DNA from: an uncultured Veillonella sp.
Lineage (GTDB): Bacteria > Bacillota > Negativicutes > Veillonellales > Veillonellaceae
Assembly: GCA_900556785.1 (NCBI GenBank)
Contig: USQK01000008.1
Coordinates: 1-35,159 of the forward strand
Direction of reading: 5' to 3'
DNA length: 35,159 bases
A program made the position numbers and the translations under genes. The notes under the pieces were generated by a model that saw only the letters and a program-made list of their open reading frames with translations, ran no database searches and was not told the DNA's origin. This document shows, piece by piece, positions 1-9,732 of this stretch. Position 1 is the first letter of the stretch. Each line of letters opens with the position of its first letter.

Positions 1-1
1 T

Positions 2-172
2 GCAAGAGCGACTAATACATTGCATACGGTAGTGTCTGTTATTACGGCAGGAAATGCGGCAAGTACAGCGCTACATGAGCGTTTTGGATTTACTTATTGT
101 GGACTAACGCCTCAAGTTGGTTTCAAACATGGTAAATATCAGGATACCGAAACATACGCATTATTGGTATAA
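2..172 (+). CDS. GNAT-family N-acetyltransferase, C-terminal part (phosphinothricin-acetyltransferase type)
   Basis: Partial gene entering from the left edge; 56 residues remain before TAA at 170-172. The visible end reads VITAGNAAS then LHERFGFTYCG and VGFKHGKYQDT, which is the acetyl-CoA-binding and C-terminal part of the GNAT fold as found in phosphinothricin / methionine-sulfoximine acetyltransferases (family knowledge). The N-terminus and substrate-determining residues are outside the window, so the substrate cannot be named. It is followed by an AT-rich gap with short tandem repeats before hisK, so nothing suggests it shares the hisK transcript. Confidence 0.8.
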   Translation, partial: ARATNTLHTVVSVITAGNAASTALHERFGFTYCGLTPQVGFKHGKYQDTETYALLV

Positions 173-240
173 TAAAACGTAGATAATAATACATATATAA
201 ACTAGACATATTAATTAGATAAGTTAATTGATATGTTAAT

Positions 241-279
241 CAGATATATTGATCAGATATATTGATCAGATATATTAAT
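241..279. repeat. Three tandem 13-bp units in the GNAT-hisK gap
   Basis: The unit CAGATATATTGAT occurs at 241-253 and 254-266, with a third copy differing in one base at 267-279. The preceding bases (about 230-240) form a degenerate partial copy. No gene overlaps it. It could affect upstream sequences of hisK or simply be slippage-prone AT-rich DNA. Confidence 0.8.
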
Positions 280-335
280 AATGTACAGATGATAGATAAG
301 GGTTCGCCACGGGTTAGGGTGAATAGGGTGATTGA

Positions 336-1199
336 ATGAACATGAAAGATGAACGGCAGTTCGTTGGATACAGTAAGTATCGTAGCCGTCTCGTAGATGG
401 TCATGTACATACAGAATTGTGTCCCCATGGTAGTGGGGACCGGACTGCAATGATGATCGAAAAGGCTATTGAGTTGCGCATCGAAAAGGTATGCCTTACA
501 GAGCATGCGCCATTGCCAAAGGCTTTTGCCGTTGAATACGGCGGTGACCAAAAGGCTTATGATACAGCGTCTTTGAAATTGAACCAAGTTGATACCTATT
601 TAGAACTAGGCCGTCAATTACAACGTGCCTATGGCACACATATTGATATCTCTCTCGGCTTTGAAGTAGATTATATTCCAGGATTTGAGGCAGATATTCA
701 AGAGTTCCTCGATCGCTATGGTCCATTGACGGACGATAATATTTTGTCCGTTCACTTTATGGAAGGCGTGAATAATGCCTATTACTGCTTAGACTATAGC
801 CCCGAAGAATTTAAAAAGGGTTTTGGTCCGTGGATTGAAAAGCAATATGAGTTGTATTATAAATATTACTCAACCGTGCGCCAAGCCGTGCGTGCTGACC
901 TTGGTGAATATACACCAAAACGCATTGGTCACTTTGATTTGATTAAGAAATACCAACACCACTTTGGCTTTGAGCGTCACTTGGATCGCCGCAATGCGCA
1001 GGTGGTAAGCGATATTTTACATATCATGCGCGTACAAGGTCGTGAACTAGACTACAACATGAGTGGCTTCTTTAAGCTAGATTGTCGTGAAATGTATCCA
1101 AGCCGCTTTATCCAAGGCATGGCGGCCGTTATCGGTGTGCCATTTGTACTTGGCTCTGACGCACATAGCGTGGCAGATATAGAAAAAGTTTGGGGATAA
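336..1199 (+). CDS. hisK: Histidinol-phosphatase, PHP family
   Basis: 287 aa. Hydrolyses L-histidinol phosphate to L-histidinol, the penultimate stage of histidine synthesis, in the cytoplasm. The PHP metal-binding signature is visible: DGHVHTELCPHGSGD at residues 21-35 (His23, His25, His31), LTEHAPLP near residue 54, LSVHFMEG in the middle, and a C-terminal GSDAHS motif. Length fits the HisJ/HisK phosphatases (about 270-290 aa). The context agrees: the his cluster from 10.6 kb has only a short monofunctional HisB dehydratase and no HisB-type phosphatase, so this gene supplies the missing step although an 8-kb secretion locus lies between. The start at 336 has only a weak purine-rich site (TAGGGTG) upstream; ATG at 342 is a close alternative. 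Confidence 0.9.
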   Translation: MNMKDERQFVGYSKYRSRLVDGHVHTELCPHGSGDRTAMMIEKAIELRIEKVCLTEHAPLPKAFAVEYGGDQKAYDTASLKLNQVDTYLELGRQLQRAYGTHIDISLGFEVDYIPGFEADIQEFLDRYGPLTDDNILSVHFMEGVNNAYYCLDYSPEEFKKGFGPWIEKQYELYYKYYSTVRQAVRADLGEYTPKRIGHFDLIKKYQHHFGFERHLDRRNAQVVSDILHIMRVQGRELDYNMSGFFKLDCREMYPSRFIQGMAAVIGVPFVLGSDAHSVADIEKVWG

Positions 1200-1205
1200 T
1201 TACAG

Positions 1206-1265
1206 AAGGTCTATACTTGGCTCTGTTCTTTGTAACATATGGGTGAAAGTATGGGCCTTTTCTTT
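1206..1265 (+). terminator. Possible terminator after hisK
   Basis: AAGGTCTATACTT at 1206-1218 can pair with AAGTATGGGCCTT at 1247-1259 (13 pairs, two of them G-U) across a 28-nt loop, followed by TTCTTT. The large loop and interrupted T tract make it weaker than the other terminators in this window. Confidence 0.45.
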
Positions 1266-1313
1266 GTGCAAATAGTAATTTGATGATTTGATTTTTTTAT
1301 GAGGAATAAACAT

Positions 1314-1682
1314 ATGGAGATAATACTTAAAATCCTAACCCTTATTATGTTTATTTGTATACTCTATAATATTAGACAACGCAAGAAGTATGATGAATGG
1401 AATGAAAAGAAAAATCAAGCTATATATGATTTGGGGTAAATTCTAGCATGTGAAAGAGAACAAGCTAAGTTTGTATTCGATCAACTAGGACGTCATGCGG
1501 TACCTATTGATGCGGTAGTTGAGCCCATATCTGTTGTCTCTATTCATGGTGAAAGCATGAACGGCTATGCTTTCGCTTATAATGAAATAAAGGGATGTTT
1601 TACTCTAAACGATAAGTTTGAAATAACAAATTTGATTTATAATGATGTGGACTTATTACAGTTAAATTCTTTATCTTTATAA
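1314..1682 (+). pseudogene. Small membrane-anchored protein interrupted by one in-frame stop
   Basis: An ATG at 1314 behind GAGGA (1301-1305) opens a 41-codon frame ending at TAA 1437-1439. The same frame then stays open for a further 80 codons to TAA at 1680-1682, giving a 122-residue protein broken by a single stop codon. The first part has a hydrophobic stretch (residues about 3-20), then a basic, polar segment (RQRKKYDEWNEKKNQ). The second part is a mixed soluble sequence with GRHAVPIDAVVEP and SVVSIHGESMNGYAFAYNE. I do not recognise the family. The reading-frame continuity argues for a recent nonsense mutation (a C-to-T change of CAA would do it) or a sequencing error rather than two genes. 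A strong terminator follows directly, which supports a once complete gene. Confidence 0.6.
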
Positions 1683-1706
1683 GATACAATGCAGTGATAT
1701 TATTTT

Positions 1707-1751
1707 AAATAGAAGGTAGTTGATAAAATTAATCAACTACCTTCTATTTTT
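1707..1751 (+). terminator. Strong rho-independent terminator
   Basis: A perfect 18-bp stem (1707-1724 with 1732-1749; core AGAAGGTAGTTGAT) with a 7-nt loop, running into TTTTT. The flanking A and T runs make it usable in both directions. It separates the broken small gene from the two-partner secretion operon. Confidence 0.9.
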
Positions 1752-1792
1752 ACCAAAATAATAAATAAAATATAAAAATGTTTAATATTTTA

Positions 1793-1823
1793 TTGCAAAA
1801 AAAAAGATGATTTAATATATAAT
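1793..1823 (+). promoter_or_regulatory. Candidate promoter of the two-partner secretion operon
   Basis: TTGCAA at 1793-1798 and an AT-rich -10 region (TATATA 1816-1821 at 17-nt spacing, or TATAAT 1818-1823 at 19-nt spacing). It lies just downstream of a terminator and about 30 nt before the tpsB start, which has a strong AAAGGAGAGG ribosome site at 1837-1846. The region is so AT-rich that -10-like sequences arise by chance. Confidence 0.45.
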
Positions 1824-1851
1824 TTACCTTATAACGAAAGGAGAGGAATTA

Positions 1852-3549
1852 ATGAGAGTTGTATGTATTGCAGCAGGTTGTGTTGGCTTGCTGACCACAT
1901 TCGGTACGATGCCTACTATTGCGGCTGAAGTATCAAACCCATTTATACAACAAGAAGCGGCCCGAGCTGATGCTTCATTACGCCAACGTGCAGAAGCACC
2001 AATGACTGGGGCCGCTTTGCCGCGTTCAGAATCTGGCTATACAGGGTTAGATAAGGCGCCTATGAAGGCTTTACCTAAGGAAAGTGTATCGCTTCCTATT
2101 GAGCATATTGTAGTGACTTCTGCCGAACCAGTACTACAAAAGTACAAAAATCGATTGCAGGTATATAACCATAATCGCATTGGGACAGAAGGCATTCAGT
2201 TTTTACAAAAGGAATTACAAGAGCAACTGTTATCTGATGGTTACATTACAAGTCAAGTAGTTGTGCCAAATCAAGATTTACAGTCTGGTACACTCACTTT
2301 TGAGATTATGCCTGGCTATGTAGAGGATATTGTTCTTACAAATCCTAAAGCACGTACTAATTGGCGTAGTGCCTTTCCTGTAAGGTCGGGTTATGTATTA
2401 CGTCGACAAGCTCTTGAGCAAGGGATTGATCAAATGCGTAATGTACCAGGTCAAGATATTAAGATGACTATAGAGCCAGGTACAAAACCATTACATTCTA
2501 TTGTTAAGCTTACCGTTGAGCAAAAAGGTTTTGTACACGGATCTTTGATGTTAGATAATTCTGGAAATAAATCAACAGGGACGTATCAAGGAGCTGTATT
2601 TTTATCTTTCAGTCAATTGGCAGGACTCAATGACGTATTAACTACTAGCTTTACAAAAGACATCAGTCATCATGATGATGGACATGGATCAAAACAATAT
2701 GCGGTTAGCTATTCCGTTCCTGACGGAAATCGTACGTATCGTATTTCAACGTATAAGTATAGCTATAATCAATTAGTATTCATGCCAAATGCGTTTCGTT
2801 CCTCTGGGACTACACAAGGTACAGAATTTGCAGTAGAGCAAGTATTAAATAGAACAAGTCGCTCTAAGACTTCGGCTGTAGCTAAAGTCATTCATAAGGA
2901 GCGTCATAATTATTTAGATGATGTGGAGCTTGGTGTACAAGAGCAACATACAACCGCTGTCGAGGTGGGTTTATCTCATCGTCAATATAGTGGGAATACT
3001 GTATCCGATGTTTATCTATTCTATCGACAAGGTATTAATGGATTAGGGGCTCAAGTACGAAGTTGGGAAGGCTTGTCAGATAATCCTACTACACTATATA
3101 AAATGGCAGGCGTAGAAGGTCAAGTTCAAACTGGTGTTCGCATGGGTCATAAACAAGGTACGTATACGATGCGTTTTAGAAGCCAGTTTACAGATCAACG
3201 TTTATTTGGTACCGAACAATTTAGTATTGGTGGTCGTTATTCTGTACGAGGCTTTAGTGGAGAAGAAACCTTAAGAGGAGATTCTGGCTATTACGTACAA
3301 AATGAATGGGCATTACCATTTAGAAAGCAACAAGTCACTCCATATGTAGGTGTAGATATTGGACATGTATGGGGACCATCTACAGAAACGCAAGTAGGTA
3401 ATACCTTGGTTGGTGGCGTAGTCGGGGTTCGCGGAACAGTTGGTGATGCTGTAAATTACGATGTATCACTGGGAACCCCTATTAAAAAGCCAGAAGGGTT
3501 TGATACAGATACGCGTGTGTGGGCCTTTAGAGGCAGTTATCAGTTTTAA
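1852..3549 (+). CDS. Two-partner secretion outer-membrane transporter (ShlB/FhaC/CdiB family)
   Basis: 565 aa. An Omp85-superfamily pore that moves its partner exoprotein, encoded next, across the outer membrane. An N-terminal signal peptide ends around TIAA (residue 25). Two POTRA-type regions follow: about 80-160 (SLPIEHIVVTSAEP to IMPGYVEDI) and about 175-225. A 16-strand barrel region occupies the rest. The conserved barrel motif VRGF is at 465-468 in a context typical of TpsB loop 6, and the chain ends in aromatic Phe (RGSYQF), as outer-membrane barrels usually do. Length matches the family (about 550-600 aa). The start is fixed by AAAGGAGAGG five bases upstream. The gene is 66 nt ahead of tpsA with no terminator between, so the two are probably co-transcribed. 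The family assignment is firm; calling it CdiB depends on the partner being a CDI toxin. Confidence 0.93.
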   Translation: MRVVCIAAGCVGLLTTFGTMPTIAAEVSNPFIQQEAARADASLRQRAEAPMTGAALPRSESGYTGLDKAPMKALPKESVSLPIEHIVVTSAEPVLQKYKNRLQVYNHNRIGTEGIQFLQKELQEQLLSDGYITSQVVVPNQDLQSGTLTFEIMPGYVEDIVLTNPKARTNWRSAFPVRSGYVLRRQALEQGIDQMRNVPGQDIKMTIEPGTKPLHSIVKLTVEQKGFVHGSLMLDNSGNKSTGTYQGAVFLSFSQLAGLNDVLTTSFTKDISHHDDGHGSKQYAVSYSVPDGNRTYRISTYKYSYNQLVFMPNAFRSSGTTQGTEFAVEQVLNRTSRSKTSAVAKVIHKERHNYLDDVELGVQEQHTTAVEVGLSHRQYSGNTVSDVYLFYRQGINGLGAQVRSWEGLSDNPTTLYKMAGVEGQVQTGVRMGHKQGTYTMRFRSQFTDQRLFGTEQFSIGGRYSVRGFSGEETLRGDSGYYVQNEWALPFRKQQVTPYVGVDIGHVWGPSTETQVGNTLVGGVVGVRGTVGDAVNYDVSLGTPIKKPEGFDTDTRVWAFRGSYQF

Positions 3550-3615
3550 GTGTTGTAATCTAGTGCAGCTATACCATTACATGGTGAATGGTATGTACTA
3601 GCAAAGGAGAGTAAT

Positions 3616-6600
3616 ATGAATATAAGAAAGCAGACGGCAATGGCTATCTTTGCTGCATTGTTAGCGACTAACTCTGCACCATGGATTCCTATGGCCCTTG
3701 CTAATCCTGTTGTACCTGATCAAGGTAAATTAGGACCCAAAATAGAAGAAGCTAGAAATGGCATGACTGTCGTTAATATTAATACACCTAATGATAAAGG
3801 GTTATCACATAACCAATATAATGCATTCAATGTAGACGAAAAGGGCCTTATTTTAAATAATGCGAATCGCCCTGTGAATACAGAGCTCGCAGGATATATT
3901 ATGGGAAATCCTAACTTAGTGGGCCCTACAGCCAATACGATTTTGAATGAAGTAACTGGCACAAGCTCTACATCCATGAATGGTGCTCTTGAAGTAGCTG
4001 GGGATAAGGCACATGTTATCGTTGCCAACCCTAATGGTATTTCTGTTAATAATGGCACATTTATTAATGCAAGTAGCGCTACACTCACAACGGGTAATCC
4101 AATAATTAATAATGGTAGTGTTACAGGCTATAATGTACAAAAAGGTGTTATTACAGTTGGTGAAAAAGGTCTTAATGCCTCTAAAACAGCACGTACAGAT
4201 ATGCTTGCTGAGGCTGTAAAGCTCAATGGTAAAGTTTGGGCTCAAGATGCTCAAGTTGTAACGGGTAAGAATGATATTTCCGTAGATGCTACTGGTAAAG
4301 TTACAAATACTCACAAAACTGGTGAATCGAGTCAAGTCGGCCTTGATGTAGCTGCTATTGGTGGTATGTATGCTAATAGTATGTACTTGGTGGGTACCAA
4401 CGAAGGCTTTGGTGTTAATAACCAAGGTGTATTGTCTGCACAAAATAAACTAACCATAGATAGCACTGGTAAGTTGCAAAATACAGGTACGATAGCTACT
4501 ACAGATGCCAATATTACAACCAAAAGTCTAGAGCAGATGAATAAGGGTAAACTTTATGTAGATACAGCAAAGATTACTACTGACTCTGTAATACAAACTG
4601 GTAATGCTACGACTAAAGAAGCACCTGTTATGATAGCTCAAAAAGATTTGTCTATAGCAACAAAATCTATTGTTAATACAGATGGTAGTGTAATCAAAGC
4701 AGAAGGTAAATTACAGCTTGGTAAAACGATGGATGAGAAAGGTAAAGTATCCGGTAAAATGGATAGTGTAGTGAATACTGCATCTACCATTGAGTTTGGT
4801 CAAGGTGGAGCTTTACTTGCGAAATCTGTAGATAATAAAAATGGTGGTATTACCCTTAAGCGTGTAGCTGTAGAGGGTAAAGAGCATGTCAAAAACGAAG
4901 TAGCTCCATCCGGCAGCATTAAGCGTTATCAATTGTCTGAAGAACGAATTTATGGACATGATGATAAAATTCCAAAAGATAAAGTAGTGGTACACTCTTC
5001 TGAGAATCTCCAACTTTCCATAAATGGTAAACATCATGATAGTTGGACTAAGTATGAATATGATCGTACACGTGAGGAAGATGTAGTAGATACATCTAAT
5101 CCTGGACGAATTATTTCTGGCGGTAATTTACATGTGGATGTAGATCATATGGTGAATGAAGCTAGTCAAATTAGTGCTGCTGGCGATATTACTGGTACTG
5201 TAGGTCATTATGAGCAAAGCAATCCTAAAGGTAATGAATATATAACTGAAGAGGGTACAGCTACAAGTTATAGCCGTCATCATAAAAACGGGTGGGATAC
5301 TACCAATATTCGTGAAGCGAAGTATAAGAATACTAAGGTGAATCCTAAAGATGCACCTGTTGCCGTATATGGCGGTCATGTAGAAAATAGTAAAAGTGAT
5401 ACCACAGTAGATGCATCTCTATTAAATAGTATGAGTCAGTTATCGACGAATCCTAATACTTCATATGTGATTGAAACAGATCCAAACTTCACAAATCGTC
5501 GCAACTTCTTATCTTCTGATTACGTATTATCTCGCCTTAAATTAGACCCTATGAATATACAAAAACGATTGGGTGATGGGTATTACGAGCAGCAGCTCGT
5601 TATGCAAGAGATTATGCGTCAAACCGGTAAAAGTAGACTACAATCTGGTCTTTCAGCAGAAGAACAATATCGCCAGTTGATGGATGCAGGGATTAGTGTA
5701 ACAAAATCTCAATCTATTGTGTTGGGTCGAGGATTAACAGAGTCTGAGCAAAAGAATCTCAAAGAAGATGTTGTACTTCTAGTTAGTAAGTCTGTTGTAT
5801 TACCAAATGGTAAAACAGAAACTGTATTAGTTCCTACATTGTATTTAGCACCAAGCACAAAACGAGTAGAAGGTGGCGCTAATTTACAGGCTCAATCGAT
5901 TAACCTTTCTGTTGATACTATGCATAATAGTGGTAGTATTGTGGCAGATAAGGATGTGACTCTTACTGGTAATTCCATTCACAATGATAATGGTCTTATT
6001 AAAGGTAACACGGCTACGGTTACAGCAAATGACGAAGTTCGTAATACACAAGGCACTATTATGGGCAAAGATACAGTCTCTGTGTATGCTATTAAAGACG
6101 TTATTAATGAAGGTGGCACAATTACACAAACTAATACAGCAGGCTCCACAAAGGTTGTTGCGGGGCGTGATGTGATTAATAAAGGCGTGCAGTACGAGGC
6201 TGGTAATAGCAAGGTTGAGTGGAATAGTAGCAATAACCGTCGTGAAACGATAACTGGTGTAGATCAAGGCCGTATTGGTGGTGCTGGTCAAACAACAGTA
6301 GTAGCAGGTCGAGATGTATCTATGGATGCAGGTATTGTCTCCTCTGATGTGAATACAACTGTTACGGCAGGTCGCAATGTAACGATGAAAGCAATGAATG
6401 CTACACATGAGCTTGAAGAACATCGTTTTGATAAAGGTAAATCTGGTGGTGGACACTCTCAAACGACTGAGTCTCATGATCTTGTGAAAGTACAATCATC
6501 TGTTGGTAGTAGCATTGAAGGCAAGAACGTTTCCGTTGTAGCCTCTGATGCCGTACAACTTGAAGGCAGTCAAGTATTAGCGGCAGATACAGTGAAAGTA

Positions 6601-9600
6601 TCTGGTAATACGGTTGCCTTAAATACTGCAAAAGCTAATAGTACAGTCAATCATGTGTATCTAGATAAAAAGAAAAGTTTAGTAAAACGTGAAAGTACAA
6701 ATGCTGTCGATGACATAACAAGCACATCTGTAACTGGCTCTACGGTAAGTGGTAAAAATGTAACTATTACAAGTACTCAAGATGTAACAGGTCAATCTGC
6801 TCAAATTATGGGCGAAAATACCGTATCCATTGTCGCAGGTGGTAAGGTAGAATTGGGTGCAGATAAAGCCCTTACTGATGGTTCCAGTGTGTATCGTCAT
6901 AAAAAATCTGGCTTATTGGGCGGTGCAGGTATAGGTTTCTCTATTGGTAAAGAAAAACACAATATTGATGAAGCAAACCATGAAGAAGCTACTGTACGAA
7001 ATACAATTGCTAGTACGAAAGGGACTGTAAATATTAAGGCTAATGATACAGTACATATTACAAGTGCAGATATTGTTGCTAAAGAAGGCGCAGTGTTAGA
7101 CGGCTCTGCTGTTACATTAGATGGTAACGTGGATCATAACCACATGACACATGATGAACGCTACAAAAAAACTGGTCTTACCGTATCTTTAGGTGGTGCA
7201 GTAGCTAATACACTTACAAATACTACACGCACTATAAAAGAAGCTGGTGGCCGTGATGATAAACGGTTAGCCGCTCTTGAACTCAATGAAGCTCGTAAGC
7301 AATTGCAAGATGGATATGAAGCAGTAGATGCAGCTTTACATGGAGAAAAAATACGCGATGCCGTAACAGGTAAAGTTGATAAAGTAGACGGTAAAGCTAA
7401 ACGAGGCGCTAAAAATATTGATGATGCTATTAACTTATCTGTAAGCATTGGTAGCACTTCTAGAAAACAAGGGCAAGTAGTAGATACAAATACATATCAG
7501 GGTGGTACTCTTGTTAGCGATAGTGAAGTACAAATCAAAGCTCGAGATGCTCAGAAAACTGGTATTAGTTTAACAGGTGAAACAGTAGAGGCTAAAAAAT
7601 TAGTATTAGATAGCGCTAGTGATATTAATCTTGAGGCTGGTAAGAATACTGTAGATGTTAATAATACCTATAAAAGCTCTGGATGGAGTGTTGGTGCTGG
7701 CATTAGCTTAACTGGTGGTGGCCTTCTCGACATTAATGCAAGTGGTCATATGGCTCGTCAAAATGGGGATACCCATCAAGAAAGTTATGTACCTACTAAG
7801 ATTAAAGCGGCTCAATTAGCACAACTTAAAGCAAAACGAGATACAAATATTATTGGTTCTACCGTATCTGGCAAGAAGGTAGAAGTAGATACGGGCCGTG
7901 ATTTACATATTCAAAGCTTACAAGATGTAGATAACTTTAAAGAACATAGTAAATCTGCAGGCTTTTCTGTGTCCTCTAAACCAACGTTTAAAGACATCAT
8001 GGGGAGTATCGGCGGTAGTGTTGGAAGGATTGATAGTAAATGGAAAAGTGTTACAAAACAGGCAGGTATTCATGCTGGAGATGATGGTTATATTATTAAT
8101 ACTGGTAATAAAACTAAACTTAAAGGTGCCATTATTTCAAGCAAAGCTGCAAAGAATAAAAATACATTATCTACAAAAAATCTTATTATGGAGGATATTA
8201 CCAATGAGGCTGAATATTCAGTTTCGGAAAATGGAGTACAATATAATAGATTTGGTGATATTAAATCAAAAAGTAAACATGATTTAGATAAGATATATAA
8301 AGAGCTTGGTGCGACACCAACAGGGGGGCTTGGTGCACATGATAAGTCTAGTTCTACTACCCAAAGTGCAATCAGTGAAGGTATAATTAAAGAGAATGGT
8401 CGAATGGTAGATGTGAAAAGAATTAATACTGATATAGAACATTCCCTAAATACATTACATGCAATCTTTGATCGTAAATCTATTGAAGAGAAACAAGAAC
8501 TGGCTAATCTGTTCAGTATTAATGCTAATGAGGCTATTCACCAAATTGCAAAACATGAAGGCTGGAATGATGGGGACCCTCGTAAGGTGGCATTACATAC
8601 ATTATTTGGAGGCGCTACGGCTTCTTTAGGTGGTTCTAACTATGCAGAAGGCGCTTACATAGGTGGAATAACTGAGGCGATGATGCCAGAATTAAAAAAA
8701 TGGGCTGGAACAATAACAGGTCCAGACGGTAAGCAATATGTAAATCCAGAGAGATTACAGCAAATAGCATATATTTTGGGGTATGCTACGAATAAGAGCT
8801 TAGGTCAAAATGGACAATCTGGCGCTTATGTAGCACGTATGAGCGCCAAGTATAATCAAGGTTTTGAACTTTCTGAGTTTATGGATAATCCAATACAGTT
8901 TATGAAGCGTAGATTGGTTGAAACTAAGGGCGATGGTCCAAGTTACCAGTTTGCTGACAGACCAGTAGATAATACCTTAACGATTAATGAGCGTGCTGAT
9001 ATATTAGGGGGGAATGAAGGCTATTATAGCAAAGAGGAAGTTGAACAGGCCCATAAAGATCAAGATGCATATCAAGCTGAAATTAACGAAACAGTTCAAG
9101 CAGCCTTAGAACGTAATAGAACTCGAAATGAAGACCAGTATACAGAACCTTATACACCACCTATTGAGACAGAACAAGTAGTTGGTGGTGAAAGTGAAGC
9201 TACGCAAGCATATAATGTTTCGATGAGTGAAATTAATAATCCTACTGATGTTTCTAAAAAAGACGTTAATCGTGCTATTGCTGTAACTGGTGGAGTATCT
9301 AGTACTTGGTTAGTTGGCGGAGGATTACATCATGAGGGGGAGAGGTTGACTAATAAAGTTATATCGACAGATAAAGCGCTAAAATTAGGAACAATTTTAG
9401 GAAAAAGTGCAAGCAAAGCTGTAGCAATGGAAGTCGGTGGGTTGGCTGGAGATGCTGCGTTTACTGCAATTAATATGAATCAAAATAGAATTGAGTTTGA
9501 AGGTCGCCCTGATTTGATTGAAAAGGCCGATGAATTGGATAAAACATCACTAGCTATTGGCGCGAGTGGTTCTGCTGCTACACTTGGTACGGGAGTGGTA

Positions 9601-9732
9601 GGTACACCTGTTGCTGCTGCTTTTGTTGGTACAGGTTTTGTAGTGGGAAATACAATATATAGCTTTAATGCAGAGCTTGAGAAAGATAAGTTAAGAGAAG
9701 AGTATAAACTCTGGAAAACGGGGAGAAAATGA
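3616..9732 (+). CDS. Two-partner secretion exoprotein / CdiA-like filamentous hemagglutinin with C-terminal toxin candidate
   Basis: 2,038 aa, secreted by the TpsB encoded upstream. A signal peptide (residues 1-29, ending MALA) is followed by the TPS secretion domain, with both hallmark motifs: NPNL at 98-101 and NPNG at 138-141. Residues about 250-1500 are beta-helix hemagglutinin repeats, rich in patterns such as VTAGRNV, VVAGRDV and SGKNVTI. Around 1500-1570 comes a segment with SENGVQYN and SAISEGII, which resembles the variable-region entry of CdiA proteins. About 1655-1760 (FGGATASLGGSNYAEGAY, then YILGYATNKSLGQNGQSGA) resembles the CDI pre-toxin glycine-rich block. The last 150 residues (about 1886-2038) hold long hydrophobic, Gly/Ala-rich stretches separated by a charged segment, ending in a basic Lys/Arg-rich tail. 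No nuclease motif is visible there; a membrane-inserting toxin is the inference. The stop overlaps the next gene by 4 nt. A non-toxic adhesin is the alternative. Confidence 0.92.
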   Translation: MNIRKQTAMAIFAALLATNSAPWIPMALANPVVPDQGKLGPKIEEARNGMTVVNINTPNDKGLSHNQYNAFNVDEKGLILNNANRPVNTELAGYIMGNPNLVGPTANTILNEVTGTSSTSMNGALEVAGDKAHVIVANPNGISVNNGTFINASSATLTTGNPIINNGSVTGYNVQKGVITVGEKGLNASKTARTDMLAEAVKLNGKVWAQDAQVVTGKNDISVDATGKVTNTHKTGESSQVGLDVAAIGGMYANSMYLVGTNEGFGVNNQGVLSAQNKLTIDSTGKLQNTGTIATTDANITTKSLEQMNKGKLYVDTAKITTDSVIQTGNATTKEAPVMIAQKDLSIATKSIVNTDGSVIKAEGKLQLGKTMDEKGKVSGKMDSVVNTASTIEFGQGGALLAKSVDNKNGGITLKRVAVEGKEHVKNEVAPSGSIKRYQLSEERIYGHDDKIPKDKVVVHSSENLQLSINGKHHDSWTKYEYDRTREEDVVDTSNPGRIISGGNLHVDVDHMVNEASQISAAGDITGTVGHYEQSNPKGNEYITEEGTATSYSRHHKNGWDTTNIREAKYKNTKVNPKDAPVAVYGGHVENSKSDTTVDASLLNSMSQLSTNPNTSYVIETDPNFTNRRNFLSSDYVLSRLKLDPMNIQKRLGDGYYEQQLVMQEIMRQTGKSRLQSGLSAEEQYRQLMDAGISVTKSQSIVLGRGLTESEQKNLKEDVVLLVSKSVVLPNGKTETVLVPTLYLAPSTKRVEGGANLQAQSINLSVDTMHNSGSIVADKDVTLTGNSIHNDNGLIKGNTATVTANDEVRNTQGTIMGKDTVSVYAIKDVINEGGTITQTNTAGSTKVVAGRDVINKGVQYEAGNSKVEWNSSNNRRETITGVDQGRIGGAGQTTVVAGRDVSMDAGIVSSDVNTTVTAGRNVTMKAMNATHELEEHRFDKGKSGGGHSQTTESHDLVKVQSSVGSSIEGKNVSVVASDAVQLEGSQVLAADTVKVSGNTVALNTAKANSTVNHVYLDKKKSLVKRESTNAVDDITSTSVTGSTVSGKNVTITSTQDVTGQSAQIMGENTVSIVAGGKVELGADKALTDGSSVYRHKKSGLLGGAGIGFSIGKEKHNIDEANHEEATVRNTIASTKGTVNIKANDTVHITSADIVAKEGAVLDGSAVTLDGNVDHNHMTHDERYKKTGLTVSLGGAVANTLTNTTRTIKEAGGRDDKRLAALELNEARKQLQDGYEAVDAALHGEKIRDAVTGKVDKVDGKAKRGAKNIDDAINLSVSIGSTSRKQGQVVDTNTYQGGTLVSDSEVQIKARDAQKTGISLTGETVEAKKLVLDSASDINLEAGKNTVDVNNTYKSSGWSVGAGISLTGGGLLDINASGHMARQNGDTHQESYVPTKIKAAQLAQLKAKRDTNIIGSTVSGKKVEVDTGRDLHIQSLQDVDNFKEHSKSAGFSVSSKPTFKDIMGSIGGSVGRIDSKWKSVTKQAGIHAGDDGYIINTGNKTKLKGAIISSKAAKNKNTLSTKNLIMEDITNEAEYSVSENGVQYNRFGDIKSKSKHDLDKIYKELGATPTGGLGAHDKSSSTTQSAISEGIIKENGRMVDVKRINTDIEHSLNTLHAIFDRKSIEEKQELANLFSINANEAIHQIAKHEGWNDGDPRKVALHTLFGGATASLGGSNYAEGAYIGGITEAMMPELKKWAGTITGPDGKQYVNPERLQQIAYILGYATNKSLGQNGQSGAYVARMSAKYNQGFELSEFMDNPIQFMKRRLVETKGDGPSYQFADRPVDNTLTINERADILGGNEGYYSKEEVEQAHKDQDAYQAEINETVQAALERNRTRNEDQYTEPYTPPIETEQVVGGESEATQAYNVSMSEINNPTDVSKKDVNRAIAVTGGVSSTWLVGGGLHHEGERLTNKVISTDKALKLGTILGKSASKAVAMEVGGLAGDAAFTAINMNQNRIEFEGRPDLIEKADELDKTSLAIGASGSAATLGTGVVGTPVAAAFVGTGFVVGNTIYSFNAELEKDKLREEYKLWKTGRK

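Noticed and set aside
5984..6175. A + strand frame of 63 codons inside tpsA
   Set aside because: Out-of-frame shadow of the repeat region; no start signal and no reason for an internal gene.
3916..7457. Many long antisense frames inside tpsA
   Set aside because: They are low-complexity, Cys/Thr/Ile-rich shadows of the repeat-rich coding strand without ribosome sites.
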